Shown here one piece after another: positions 33,490 to 42,564 of a stretch of DNA of 42,569 nt. Each line of letters begins with the position of its first letter. Within the stretch, counting starts at the first letter, position 1. The notes below the pieces were generated by a model that saw nothing but the letters and a program-made list of their open reading frames with translations, was not told the DNA's origin and made no database searches. A program made the translations under genes and the position numbers. This stretch comes from Planctomycetaceae bacterium (GTDB lineage Bacteria > Planctomycetota > Planctomycetia > Pirellulales > Pirellulaceae): the NCBI GenBank assembly GCA_007694185.1, contig RECD01000184.1:1-42569 (forward strand), given 5' to 3'.

Positions 33490-36400
33490 TCAGCGGATGG
33501 TGACGAAGTCGTTATGGCTGAAAAGCACGTGGATCAGGTTCTCGCGTGCCCGTTGCGTTGGCCGATCAGAAGGGGGGCGCAGCGGAGGGCGACGGGCAGA
33601 GGGAAAACGGGGAGGCTTGACCGCAGCCGAACTCGATTCGACGAGGAACCGCTGGCAATCGGCGGCTTCTTCCGCAGTCGGTTGCCGACCGAGCACGCTC
33701 TCCCAAGCCATCGTGACGAATTTCACCCTGGTCGCGTCGTCGTCACCGTCGCCAACCGATCGGGAAAGGCGTTCGGCGAGTACGCGTGATTGCTTCTGTA
33801 CCAGTCCGCTGTTGAGCAGCGCGAGTGCCTGCTGCGGCACCACGCTTTCGCGGCGCTCGTAGCACTCGTTCGGGCTGGCCATGTCGAACGCATTCAGGAA
33901 CGGAACCTGCTCGTTCGGGGTATTGCGGAAGTAGAAGCTCCGCCGCGGCACCGTTTGGTCCTCGGTTTCGGCGATTTCGGGCCCGCCCGCCTCCAAGTCC
34001 AAATTTCCGGCAACAAAGAGGACCGCATCGCGGACGACTTCCGCTTCCATCCGCCGAGAGTTCATTCGCCATAGCCAGCGGTTTTCCGGATCGCTGGTGA
34101 CCGAATCGGCAGCGCCGTTGGTCGCGGAGCTTTGACGGTAAGTGGAAGAGAGGACGATCATCCGGTGCAGCGGCTTCATTTTCCAATCCCCGGCAACCAA
34201 TTCGGTCGCCAGCCAGTCCAGCAACTCGGGATGGGACGGCGGTTGTCCGTTCAGCCCGAAGTTGGAAACCGTCGGCACCAACGCTTGCCCGAAGTGTCTC
34301 AACCAGATCTGGTTCACCGCGACCCGTGCGGTGCGAGGGTGATCCGGACGGGTGATCCAACCGGCCAAAGCCGCCCGACGTCCGGTACTGGTCGCGGGGA
34401 AAGTTGGCCCCAACGGATCGTAATCGCCTTCGCCCGACTCGGCCGCCCGTCGCGCTACGGCCAGCGATTCTTGAGCGGCTGCCACCGCCTGCTGTGCTTG
34501 TTGGATCGCCGTTTCACTGCCCGCGGCGTCCGAATCGATCTCGTCTGCGGTCGCGACCAAAGATTCGTGGTGCCGCTCGGCCTGGAGCAATACCCGCTCA
34601 GCCCGCAGGGCCTCGACTTGCCGCTGGGCGCGAACCGCGATTCGGGCCGCTGCCGCGACCGCCGCATCCGACTCGCCGAAATGTTTGGCTCGTTCGGCCG
34701 CGATCCTGGCTTCCAGCGATTCGACTTCGGCGACTGCGGTCCGCAGGTCGATCCCTGCCAGTTCCAACTGTCCTTCGGCCGCCCGCAGTTGTCGCTCCCG
34801 GTCCTGCTCGGTCAACGGCAAAGGGCGAACGGCGACATCCAAAAATTCTGCGGCGCCGTTGTGTACCCAAAGGGCGAACCGCCCCTCGCGACGAGCGACA
34901 GGCAGGGTGTACTCGAGCTTGGGCTCTCCATCGACCGCGACCGTCAACCGCTGTCCACGAACGACGACTTCCAGCGACAGGATCGTGCCGACCGACAACG
35001 GCGTCTTCACGATCCCGGCCGGCGGGTATTCCTGCTTGCCCTCCAGCCGATGAAAGGCTTGGACCGACGGCGCCGAGTTATTCACACTCGTGTAGACGTC
35101 TTGAGAATTGCCCTGATCGATGTAATCGAAGCTGAATCCGACCGAACGATAGTTGCCCGGTTCCAAGGTCCGGTAGCGGACCACTGCCCGAAAGTCCTGC
35201 GGATGGTTGTCGCTCGCGACGATCGTGGCGAAGTTGCTGACGGTCCGCTGCGCGAGAACGCCGTCCTGCCAAATCCAATCTCCCGACACGACCTCCCAGC
35301 GATCCGACCGGATCGAGAAATCATCATCCAGATACGCCTGCCCGACCTCGTCCTGCGGAGTGGCCCCCGCTTCAGCCTGAGCAATGCCGCTCGTTGCAGC
35401 TCGCTCGCGGTACGCCGCGATCGCTCGGTCTGCCTGGTCGCGATCCGATTCCGCCGAAGCCAATTGAGCCTGGGCCGTCGTGACTTTCTGTTGGGCCTGC
35501 GTCAGCAGCCCGACGGTCATTTCAGGACGAAGGTTGGGGTAGAAGCTTTCAGGTGGGAGGTCGATCGGCCGGATCGTCAACGACGCATTTCCCAGTGCCT
35601 CGGGAACGCCGGGTGTGAGCGGTTGAGATTCGTCGGGGGATCGGTCGTCCCCGCGCCGAAACAGGAATGTCGGTGAATCGGGCTGGGCGTCGAAAACTCG
35701 GGCGATGCCTTCACTCAGGACCATCCCCAGCGTGGCGTCTTTTTCCTCCGGGGCGTCAAAGCGGAGCGGGTCCGTGCGAACTTGATGAGGCTCGAAGAAC
35801 GCGCGGAAGCGGTAGTAATCCTGCTGGGTGATCGGGTCGTACTTATGGTCGTGGCAACGGGCGCAGCGGAGGGTCAAGCCCAGCAACGCTTGGGCCGTGT
35901 GTTCCACCGTGTCGAACATCCAGACGTTGCGATCGAATTTGTACCAGTTGCGAGCCAAGTAACCGGTCGCCGGCAACGCCTCCGGATCGGCTGGGGCGAT
36001 TTCGTCCGCGGCCAGCATCTCGCGAATCATCTGATCGTAAGGTTTGTCGACATTCAGCGAATCGACGATCCAATCTCGCCACCGCCAAATGTGCCGCTGG
36101 CTATACCGGATCTCGTTGATCGAGCGACTGCCGTACCAGTCGCTGTAACGCCAGACGTCCATCCAGTGACGACCCCAGCGTTGGCCGTACTCGGGACGTT
36201 GCAGCAGTTCGTCGACGACCCGCTCGTAGGCTGTCGGTGAAGTGTCTGCCAAGAAGGCCAGCAATCGCTCTCGCGTTGGCGGGACCCCGAGCAGGTTGAG
36301 GTAGACACGTCGCAACCAGGTCTCGCGGGTCGCCGCAGGGCTGGGCGGCAACCCCTGCCGCTCTCGCGCGGAGGCCACGAAGGCATCGATCGGGTTTCGA

Positions 36401-36876
36401 ACCCAGTTCGCGTCCGTTACCTGGGGAATTTCCGGCCGCTGCGGACTCCGATAGGCCCAATGTTCGTGAGGAGCCGCCGGGATCACCTCATCGGCAGGCG
36501 CGGTCGCGCCGTCTCGAACCCAACGTCTGAGCAGATCGACTTGATCGGGGGTCAGCGGCTCCCCCTCCCCCTCAGGCGGCATTCGCAAGTCGGAATCGGC
36601 CTCGACCACCCGTTGGATCAACAGGCTGTCGTCCGGATTTCCGGGCACGATCACCGGCCCGCTGTCACCGCCGACACGCATCAACTCCGCCGCGTCCAAT
36701 CGCAGGTCGGCTTGCTGTCTCAAGGTCCCGTGGCAGGCGCCGCATTTGTGCCCGAGCAGCGACTTGATGTCGCGATCGTAATCGACCGGTTCCGCGCCCC
36801 GAGCGAACGCCGCCAGCCACAACGTCAGTAGCGTCGCCAGCATCGCTCGAACTCGGTGACTCATCCGTCGTTCCAT
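33490..36876 (-). CDS. PSD1/DUF1549/DUF1553 cytochrome c-like protein with LamG-like insertion
   Basis: Proteins of this architecture are typical of planctomycetes and are thought to act in the periplasm with DUF1501 partners, possibly in polysaccharide breakdown. I start at the ATG at 36876 (1128 residues); the frame also opens at a TTG 30 nt upstream. A signal peptide (MLATLLTLWLAAFARGAEP) precedes the PSD1 domain with a CxxCH heme site (CGACH). The DUF1549 domain follows, with 'DRNVWMFDTVEHTAQALLGL' and a second CxxCH (CARCHDH). A ~190-residue LamG/DUF1080-like beta domain ('FSIRSDRWEVVSGDWIWQDG') sits between Ala/Glu-rich coiled-coil segments. DUF1553 closes the protein ('AVNQIWLRHFGQALVPTVSN'). 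Confidence 0.93.
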   Translation of the reverse strand: MERRMSHRVRAMLATLLTLWLAAFARGAEPVDYDRDIKSLLGHKCGACHGTLRQQADLRLDAAELMRVGGDSGPVIVPGNPDDSLLIQRVVEADSDLRMPPEGEGEPLTPDQVDLLRRWVRDGATAPADEVIPAAPHEHWAYRSPQRPEIPQVTDANWVRNPIDAFVASARERQGLPPSPAATRETWLRRVYLNLLGVPPTRERLLAFLADTSPTAYERVVDELLQRPEYGQRWGRHWMDVWRYSDWYGSRSINEIRYSQRHIWRWRDWIVDSLNVDKPYDQMIREMLAADEIAPADPEALPATGYLARNWYKFDRNVWMFDTVEHTAQALLGLTLRCARCHDHKYDPITQQDYYRFRAFFEPHQVRTDPLRFDAPEEKDATLGMVLSEGIARVFDAQPDSPTFLFRRGDDRSPDESQPLTPGVPEALGNASLTIRPIDLPPESFYPNLRPEMTVGLLTQAQQKVTTAQAQLASAESDRDQADRAIAAYRERAATSGIAQAEAGATPQDEVGQAYLDDDFSIRSDRWEVVSGDWIWQDGVLAQRTVSNFATIVASDNHPQDFRAVVRYRTLEPGNYRSVGFSFDYIDQGNSQDVYTSVNNSAPSVQAFHRLEGKQEYPPAGIVKTPLSVGTILSLEVVVRGQRLTVAVDGEPKLEYTLPVARREGRFALWVHNGAAEFLDVAVRPLPLTEQDRERQLRAAEGQLELAGIDLRTAVAEVESLEARIAAERAKHFGESDAAVAAAARIAVRAQRQVEALRAERVLLQAERHHESLVATADEIDSDAAGSETAIQQAQQAVAAAQESLAVARRAAESGEGDYDPLGPTFPATSTGRRAALAGWITRPDHPRTARVAVNQIWLRHFGQALVPTVSNFGLNGQPPSHPELLDWLATELVAGDWKMKPLHRMIVLSSTYRQSSATNGAADSVTSDPENRWLWRMNSRRMEAEVVRDAVLFVAGNLDLEAGGPEIAETEDQTVPRRSFYFRNTPNEQVPFLNAFDMASPNECYERRESVVPQQALALLNSGLVQKQSRVLAERLSRSVGDGDDDATRVKFVTMAWESVLGRQPTAEEAADCQRFLVESSSAAVKPPRFPSARRPPLRPPSDRPTQRARENLIHVLFSHNDFVTIR

Positions 36877-37098
36877 CCCATTTTCCCGCGTTGTGACTTT
36901 CGACAACCTGTTCTCGGCCAGGATCGAAGCATCGTCACCTGATCCGAATCGGAATCACGCTCAGTATAGCCGTTCGAAAAACTCGTTGACCCGTCGGCGC
37001 GGTCCGTTTCGTCCCGCCAACGTCCGCGATAAGCTGTTTCGCAGGCAGGGGTGATTTCCGATTGCCGTTTGGCGATCGCCAGGATCGAGGAGCGCAGG
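36877..37098. promoter_or_regulatory. Divergent region between PSD1 and peptidase-like genes
   Basis: About 220 bases separate two genes that read away from each other, so each promoter should lie here. No clear paired -35/-10 hexamers or long inverted repeats were recognised. A GAGGAG ribosome binding site sits just upstream of the plus-strand ATG at 37099. Confidence 0.35.
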
Positions 37099-38352
37099 AT
37101 GGCCGGTTTCACAGATATTGACCGTTTGGATTGGGTTTGGAACGACGGCGGGCGGTGCGGCAGCGGCTACGTCGGGCTGACCGGAGATTGTGTCGTCCGC
37201 GCGATCGCCATCGCCACCGGCATCAGCTATCGAGACGTCTATCGCGAGATCGGTCAGGCGACGGAAAAGTCGCCACGCCATGGCGTACCGACCCGGGTTG
37301 CCGAAGCCTTCCTGGCGGCTCGAGGTTGGCGAGCTTTCCACGGAATTGGGGATTCTTTGTTCGCCGACGCGCTGCCCAGCGGCGTGGTGATCGTCCATCT
37401 GGTCAGCACCACGCGACAACGCGGCGGTCATTTTTGCACCGTGATCGATCACGTCATTCACGACACCTGGAACCCGAGCGAAGACGAGCGGTACTACATC
37501 GGGAGCTACTGGATCAACGACGCTCCCGAGGTCCTCGCCCGCGCGAAAGACGCAGCCCGTGGCTCTGAGTACGTGGCCACTGGTACCACGTCGACGTCAC
37601 AATCCGATGAGCAACTGCTCACCCAAAAAGAGTTCGAGCGAATCCTGCACCGTCTGCGTTCGCTCGATAACACGGCAAAGAACCATGCCAGCACCGAGGG
37701 AGAAAAACGGAACGCCCTGCGGATGATGCAAAACCTGATGCTCCGACACAACTTGTCTCGGGGCGATATCGTCGGGGATGACGATGTCGATCGAGTCGCT
37801 TTCACCCGTGTCGCCTGCCCGGTCAACGGCATGCGGGCTTATTCCTGGGAAAAGGACTTAGCCGCGTACCTGACCGCGGAGATTTTTCCTCTGATCGGTT
37901 GGTATTTCGGCAGAAAGTGGAAGCAGACGCTGTTTTGGTTCTACGGCCCCCGTGAGGATGTCGAGAATTGTCTCATGCTGTTCCGAGAACTGCTGGTCAC
38001 CATCGCCGCATCGGCCCACTTGCAGTACGGAGGCTATTCCCGTGGCAGTGGCGCGTCCTACGCGGAGGGCTACGTCCGAGGCCTGCCCCGCGAGCGAGAC
38101 CGTGTGAGCGAACCGGGTACGACTGCCGAGGCGGTCGTGAGCGAAACCGCCTTGATCCATGCCAGGACGCTGGCGATGAAACGTGCAGCGAGGAACTGGC
38201 TCGACTTAGAATGCGAAATCGAGCTGACGATGGGGTCGGGCGCGGGCCGCGACGGCTACGACCCGCAAGCCGCTGCCCACGGCCGACAAGACGGGGCAAA
38301 GCACGACCTGACCGCGCCGGGGCGACCCAAACGGCTGACCCACCGCACCTGA
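37099..38352 (+). CDS. Cysteine-peptidase-like domain fused to DUF2786/DUF7168
   Basis: I start at the ATG at 37099 (GAGGAG upstream), giving 417 residues; an in-frame start at 37051 is weaker. Residues ~10-140 resemble a papain-fold peptidase of a type common in phages: 'LTGDCVVRAIAIATGISYRD' with Cys31, 'GGHFCTVIDHVIHDTWNPS' with His111 and Asp122 as a possible triad. Residues ~185-245 resemble DUF2786 ('LRMMQNLMLRHNLSRGDI'), and ~255-350 resemble DUF7168 ('LAAYLTAEIFPLIGWYFGRK', 'FWFYGPREDVENC'), two domains usually found together in phage-derived genes. The C-terminus is polar and low complexity. Function is unknown; prophage ancestry is plausible. Confidence 0.75.
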   Translation: MAGFTDIDRLDWVWNDGGRCGSGYVGLTGDCVVRAIAIATGISYRDVYREIGQATEKSPRHGVPTRVAEAFLAARGWRAFHGIGDSLFADALPSGVVIVHLVSTTRQRGGHFCTVIDHVIHDTWNPSEDERYYIGSYWINDAPEVLARAKDAARGSEYVATGTTSTSQSDEQLLTQKEFERILHRLRSLDNTAKNHASTEGEKRNALRMMQNLMLRHNLSRGDIVGDDDVDRVAFTRVACPVNGMRAYSWEKDLAAYLTAEIFPLIGWYFGRKWKQTLFWFYGPREDVENCLMLFRELLVTIAASAHLQYGGYSRGSGASYAEGYVRGLPRERDRVSEPGTTAEAVVSETALIHARTLAMKRAARNWLDLECEIELTMGSGAGRDGYDPQAAAHGRQDGAKHDLTAPGRPKRLTHRT

Positions 38353-38363
38353 TCGATGCGGTG
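38341..38363. terminator. Weak stem-loop between convergent genes
   Basis: CACCGCA (38341-38347) and TGCGGTG (38357-38363) form a 7-bp stem with a 9-nt loop that spans the stop of the plus-strand gene. A further TGCGGTG copy occurs at 38371-38377. It lies between two convergent genes, where terminators are expected, but no T-tract follows, so intrinsic termination is uncertain. Confidence 0.3.
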
Positions 38364-38426
38364 ATATCAATGCGGTGATCGCCTTCAAATCCGGCGGTCA
38401 CCGGTGAGGAGCCATGAAGCGACGTT

Positions 38427-39713
38427 TCAACGTTCTGAAGCTGCGTCGCGAGCGGTCGGTGCGGCAGCGGCGATTTCCGAAAAATGCCGCACGACGGCAT
38501 CCGCGAACTCGGGGTCGTTGATGTGATGCGGCAAACGGATCAGCCGCCGCTGGGAAGTGGCCCTCAGCGCCCCGCTCAATCCCTCGAACAACGCGGCGTT
38601 CGCCGCGGGATCATGGAACGGTTGCCCCGGGGCGTCCAAGGCGGACACGCCACCCTCGGGGATCAACAGCCGTAGCGGCGCGACGGATCGGTTCAGCTTT
38701 TCGGCGATCCAGCGGCCGATCACACGGTTCTCGTCGGGCGTTGTTCGCATCAGGGTGACCTGAGCGTTGTGGCGATGAAATCTGCGGTCAGAAAACCGCG
38801 GAGGGATCGTTTCCGGAGCACCAAAATTGACCATGTCAACCGCTCCCAAGCTGACGACCACGGGGATACGGGCTGCCAGCAGGCGATCAAATCGCTCGGG
38901 CCCACCAGGAAAAACGCCACCGACAAGTTCATCCGCAACTTCCGTGGTGGTCAGGTCCAACACGCCGCCGATCAGTCCCGATTCGACCAACCGTTCCATC
39001 GCCCGCCCGCCGGCTCCCGTGGCATGAAAGACGAGCGGATCGTAGCCGTTCTGCTCGAGCATTTCCCGCACCCGCGTGACGCAGGGGGTGGTGACGCCGA
39101 ACATCGTCATTCCCAGCGCCGGGCGCGATCCGGTTCGCGCTCGGGGATGGGTCACCATTCCGGCCATCGCGTGAGCCGCATTGGCGAGGATATTTTCCGA
39201 GACCGCATTCAGCCCGGCGATGTCGACCACCGAATGCATCATCAGGATGTCGCAACCGTCGACGTACGGCGCGGTGTTGCCGCTGGCGACTGTGGAAACC
39301 ATCAACTTGGGCAACCCGATCGGCAACGCCCGCATCGCCGCGGTGATCAACGCCGTGCCGCCACTCCCCCCCAGACCCACGACTCCTGAGACCTGGCCTC
39401 GCGAGTTTTGAGCGACAAGGAATTCCCGCAACGCTTCCCCCATCTCGGTCACCGCCTCGCCCCGGTCAGTTTCGCTGATCACCCGCCCCGCCAAGACTTC
39501 CTCCCGAGAAACGTCGGAGACGACCGTCGGCGAATCGAGCGTTCCGACATCAACGGTCCGAACCGCCACGCCGATGCGGCGAAGAAGATCCGTGAGCCAG
39601 CTCAATTCGGCACCCTTCGTGTCGAGCGTGGCAATCGCGTAAACGCACGGCTCGCCTGCGGACGCTTCTGAGTCGAACCGCTCGGCAATCGGACCTTGTG
39701 GAATCGTTGTCAT
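38427..39713 (-). CDS. Tm-1-like ATP-binding domain protein (UPF0261)
   Basis: The 428-residue product belongs to the Tm-1-like/UPF0261 family, named after the tomato mosaic virus resistance protein Tm-1, whose N-terminal domain binds ATP. Bacterial members are cytoplasmic and poorly characterised. Family hallmarks are the start 'VYAIATLDTKGAELSWLTDL', 'VVGLGGSGGTALITAAMRAL', 'KLMVSTVASGNTAPYVDGCD', 'GMTMFGVTTPCVTRVREML' and 'VFHATGAGGRAMERLVESGL'. The length is normal. It lies 64 bp downstream of the U32 gene on the same strand and may share its transcript. No clear ribosome binding site precedes the ATG. Confidence 0.94.
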   Translation of the reverse strand: MTTIPQGPIAERFDSEASAGEPCVYAIATLDTKGAELSWLTDLLRRIGVAVRTVDVGTLDSPTVVSDVSREEVLAGRVISETDRGEAVTEMGEALREFLVAQNSRGQVSGVVGLGGSGGTALITAAMRALPIGLPKLMVSTVASGNTAPYVDGCDILMMHSVVDIAGLNAVSENILANAAHAMAGMVTHPRARTGSRPALGMTMFGVTTPCVTRVREMLEQNGYDPLVFHATGAGGRAMERLVESGLIGGVLDLTTTEVADELVGGVFPGGPERFDRLLAARIPVVVSLGAVDMVNFGAPETIPPRFSDRRFHRHNAQVTLMRTTPDENRVIGRWIAEKLNRSVAPLRLLIPEGGVSALDAPGQPFHDPAANAALFEGLSGALRATSQRRLIRLPHHINDPEFADAVVRHFSEIAAAAPTARDAASER

Positions 39714-39777
39714 GACCCGTCGAACGGTAACCGGTGAGTAGGATCGAGGTTCGCGAACCGATGGCGACGGATGTCGA

Positions 39778-42399
39778 TCAGAGGATGGTCAGCGGATTGC
39801 GAGCGGCTTCCAGGGTGCCGCGGGTGACCCCGACCCGATTCGCCGCGTGCAACGAACGCCAGACCTGACCACCGGTCATGTTTCCGGCGATCAGGTTTTG
39901 ATAGGCCTGCACGGTTTTCCGCAACTCCTCTTCCGGTTCTTCCAGCAACTCGACACGGATCGAACCGATGCCGTGCTTCGCCAATTCGGCAAACGCCTCC
40001 GCGCCGCTTTGCGGGACCGCATTGTAAAGCGTGTTCCGACAGGCGACATCGGCTTGCAGCGGATGTTCCATGCCGACGCGGTCTCGCAAGCGGACCTCGT
40101 GGCGATCGCAGGGGCGGCCGCAGTTCGTTTTGTTGGTTCCCGGCGACATGACCGAGCAAAAAACGCAGTGCTCCATATGAAACATCGGCATGTGCTGGTG
40201 CAACACAACCTCCAACCGCTCGGCCGGCATCGAGCGGACGAGTTCTAGCAATTGATCACGATTCAAATCGTAGGAAGCGGTCACCTGGTCGCAGCCGAGT
40301 TGCAGCAGCCAATCGGCGGTCAGCGGGTTGACGACGTTCAACGAAAAGTCGCCGATCACCGGGTAACCGGCGTCCCGAAAATACGCCAGCGCCGCCAGGT
40401 TGCGAACCAAAAAACCGTCAGCTCCGTGGCGGGTCAAGACCTTCAACAACCCCCGCTCGCCCGGCTTCTGGATCCGTACCGAGGCGATGTAGATCTCGGT
40501 GCTCGCGGCATGCGCGACGCCCACCGCTTCTCGGTATTGACGGATGTCGTGGAAGTCGACGTAGACCCGTTGGACCCCCAACGCGATTGCCTGTCGCACC
40601 TGATCCGGCGTACGACAGAGAACTCGCAGCAAGACCTGATGTTCATCGGAAACGGGTTCCGCCAAGCTGTCCGCCGCTGGGGACGACGATCGAGCGGGCC
40701 GTTCGAGCAAGCGTGGCAGCGCCGTGGGGTCGACCGGCCGGACCGGCGGGCTGGAGAGCCGATTTTCGAGCTGCTCGACCAGGTTGCGACGAAGTTCATT
40801 GAGCAGACTGGCGGGGACCATCGGACAGCCCGTCACTTCGCCTTCGCAGGCACCGAGCCGAAACGGAGACCCGCCCAGCCGATCGAGCTGCGCCGCGATC
40901 GACTCGGGTGTGGCGGGGCGGTTGCGAGCCACCTCCAGCGTCGACTCGGCCGCTGCTTCGACCACCAAGTCGCCGCAAATCGCGGTCAACCGCAACGGTT
41001 CACCCGCCTTCGCGATGAAACGAATGTCGATCGGCCGTCGATACAAAGGGTCGTTCGCTGTGAAGGTCCGCCGCAACCGACGATTCAGCTCCGGATCGTC
41101 ATTCTTCCAAACCCGAGCGTCCGGCTGAATCTGCTCGGCGTCGATCTTTCCACGCCCGAACTCGATTTCCACCTCCCCCACCTCCACCCGTTCGACAGCG
41201 TCGAGTCCGCCTCGAACTCGCAGACCGTAGACTCGCCCTCCCTGTTGACGCCCGGCAACTCGATCACCATCGAACGCCAACCCGTCACCCAACGCGATCG
41301 GAACGTCCAACCGGGCGATCACGCGATTACCCCTCGCGCTGACGACCCGCCCGGCATTCACGCCCCGCTTGGCGGATTCGGTCCCGGGGACCAGCCGCTT
41401 GTGATCGTTGCCCGCCAGCCACCCGGGCGAAAACCCCCGCGAGAAAGACATCTCCATCTCTCGCTGCCGGCTCGCGTCCATCGTCAACGGCCGGCCCGCC
41501 ATCGCCGCATCGATCGCTTGGCGGTAATGCGAGGTGATGTTCGCCACGTATTCCGGCGTCTTCAACCGCCCCTCGATCTTCAGCGAGCAGATGCCGGCAT
41601 CGATGAGTTCCGGCACCAGGTCGTAGCCGGCTAAGTCTTGGGGGCTGAGCAGGTATCGGGAATCGTCCAGCGGGCGGTTCTTGTCATCGACAACCAATTC
41701 GTACGGCAACCGGCAGGCCTGCGCGCATTGGCCACGATTGGCGCTCCGCCCGCCCAACGATTCGCTCGTCAAGCATTGCCCCGAATAGGCCACGCAGAGG
41801 GCGCCGTGGATGAACGTTTCCAGCGGCATCGACGTCTGGGCGGCAATTTTCCGGATCTCGTTCAGCGACAATTCCCGTGGCAGCACGACGCGGCGGAGCC
41901 CCAGTTCCTCCGCAACCGCGATCGTCTCGGCGCTGGTCAGCGTCATCTGGGTCGAAGCGTGGACGTGAAGGTCGGGGCAGAGTTCGCGGATTAGCCTCGC
42001 GACCCCCAGGTCCTGAACCAGAACCGCGTCGACACCCGCATCCGCAATCCGAATCACCGTCTCACTCAGCCGCGGCAATTCGTCAGCGAAGACGAGCGTA
42101 TTCAACGTGACGTAACCAAGCACCCCGCGGCGGTGCAGCGTCGCCATGACCGACCCGAGTTCGTCTGGTGCGAAGTTGTGAGCGCGAGCCCGGGCATTGA
42201 ACCCGTCCGCCAATCCGAAATAGACCGCATCGGCACCGTTCTCGATCGCGGCATGGACGCACTCTAAATCGCCCGCCGGTGCGAGCAATTCGGGTGCGGA
42301 CCGCCGGTGCTCCGTCAAGCCGGTCGGGGATTGGGTTGGGGGGGAGTTGGGTTGCAAAATTGATCTAAAAATGAAGAAAACGGGCCCAAGTAGCCTCAA
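39778..42399 (-). CDS. U32-family protein (RlhA-like) with duplicated U32-type module
   Basis: U32 proteins of the RlhA/YdcP group are needed for hydroxylation of a cytidine in 23S rRNA. The U32 module (~35-300) shows 'APELLAPAGDLECVHAAIEN', 'YVTLNTLVFADELPRLSETV', 'HGALCVAYSGQCLTSESLGG' and 'RSANRGQCAQACRLPY', giving the Cys set expected to bind an Fe-S cluster. A DUF3656-like region follows (~370-560). The last ~270 residues form a second U32-like half with 'HMEHCVFCSVMSPGTNKTNC' and 'CGRPCDRHEV', a second Cys group. At 873 residues it is longer than E. coli RlhA (~650). The 5' end is uncertain: the frame opens with a TTG at 42399 and has no ATG before the conserved domain. Confidence 0.9.
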   Translation of the reverse strand: MRLLGPVFFIFRSILQPNSPPTQSPTGLTEHRRSAPELLAPAGDLECVHAAIENGADAVYFGLADGFNARARAHNFAPDELGSVMATLHRRGVLGYVTLNTLVFADELPRLSETVIRIADAGVDAVLVQDLGVARLIRELCPDLHVHASTQMTLTSAETIAVAEELGLRRVVLPRELSLNEIRKIAAQTSMPLETFIHGALCVAYSGQCLTSESLGGRSANRGQCAQACRLPYELVVDDKNRPLDDSRYLLSPQDLAGYDLVPELIDAGICSLKIEGRLKTPEYVANITSHYRQAIDAAMAGRPLTMDASRQREMEMSFSRGFSPGWLAGNDHKRLVPGTESAKRGVNAGRVVSARGNRVIARLDVPIALGDGLAFDGDRVAGRQQGGRVYGLRVRGGLDAVERVEVGEVEIEFGRGKIDAEQIQPDARVWKNDDPELNRRLRRTFTANDPLYRRPIDIRFIAKAGEPLRLTAICGDLVVEAAAESTLEVARNRPATPESIAAQLDRLGGSPFRLGACEGEVTGCPMVPASLLNELRRNLVEQLENRLSSPPVRPVDPTALPRLLERPARSSSPAADSLAEPVSDEHQVLLRVLCRTPDQVRQAIALGVQRVYVDFHDIRQYREAVGVAHAASTEIYIASVRIQKPGERGLLKVLTRHGADGFLVRNLAALAYFRDAGYPVIGDFSLNVVNPLTADWLLQLGCDQVTASYDLNRDQLLELVRSMPAERLEVVLHQHMPMFHMEHCVFCSVMSPGTNKTNCGRPCDRHEVRLRDRVGMEHPLQADVACRNTLYNAVPQSGAEAFAELAKHGIGSIRVELLEEPEEELRKTVQAYQNLIAGNMTGGQVWRSLHAANRVGVTRGTLEAARNPLTIL

Positions 42400-42491
42400 A
42401 TCAGGCTAGCCGGGAGCCGAAGAAAGAACAGTTCCCGGCGGGTGTTGCCAAACCGGCCGGGATGGGTAAAGATTGTACTCGTCATTTGACC

Positions 42492-42564
42492 GCCTCCGTA
42501 GCTCAGTTGGTAGAGCAAGGGACTCTTAATCCCTGGGTCCAAGGTTCGAGTCCTTGCGGGGGTA
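42492..42564 (+). tRNA. tRNA-Lys(CTT)
   Basis: The 73-nt sequence folds as a complete cloverleaf. The acceptor stem pairs GCCTCCG (42492-42498) with CGGGGGT (42557-42563), with two G-U pairs, and the discriminator base is A. The D arm contains AGCTCAGTTGGTAGAGC. The anticodon stem AGGGA/TCCCT encloses the loop CTCTTAA, so the anticodon is CTT, reading AAG (Lys). The T arm is CAAGG-TTCGAGT-CCTTG. The 3' CCA is not encoded. Confidence 0.97.

Noticed and set aside
34132-35676. 514-codon open frame on the plus strand opposite the PSD1 gene
   Set aside because: It lies antisense to conserved DUF1549/DUF1553 coding sequence, is Arg-rich and resembles no family.
40252-41634. 460-codon open frame on the plus strand opposite the U32 gene
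   Set aside because: Antisense to conserved U32 sequence with low-quality, Arg/Gln/Pro-rich translation.
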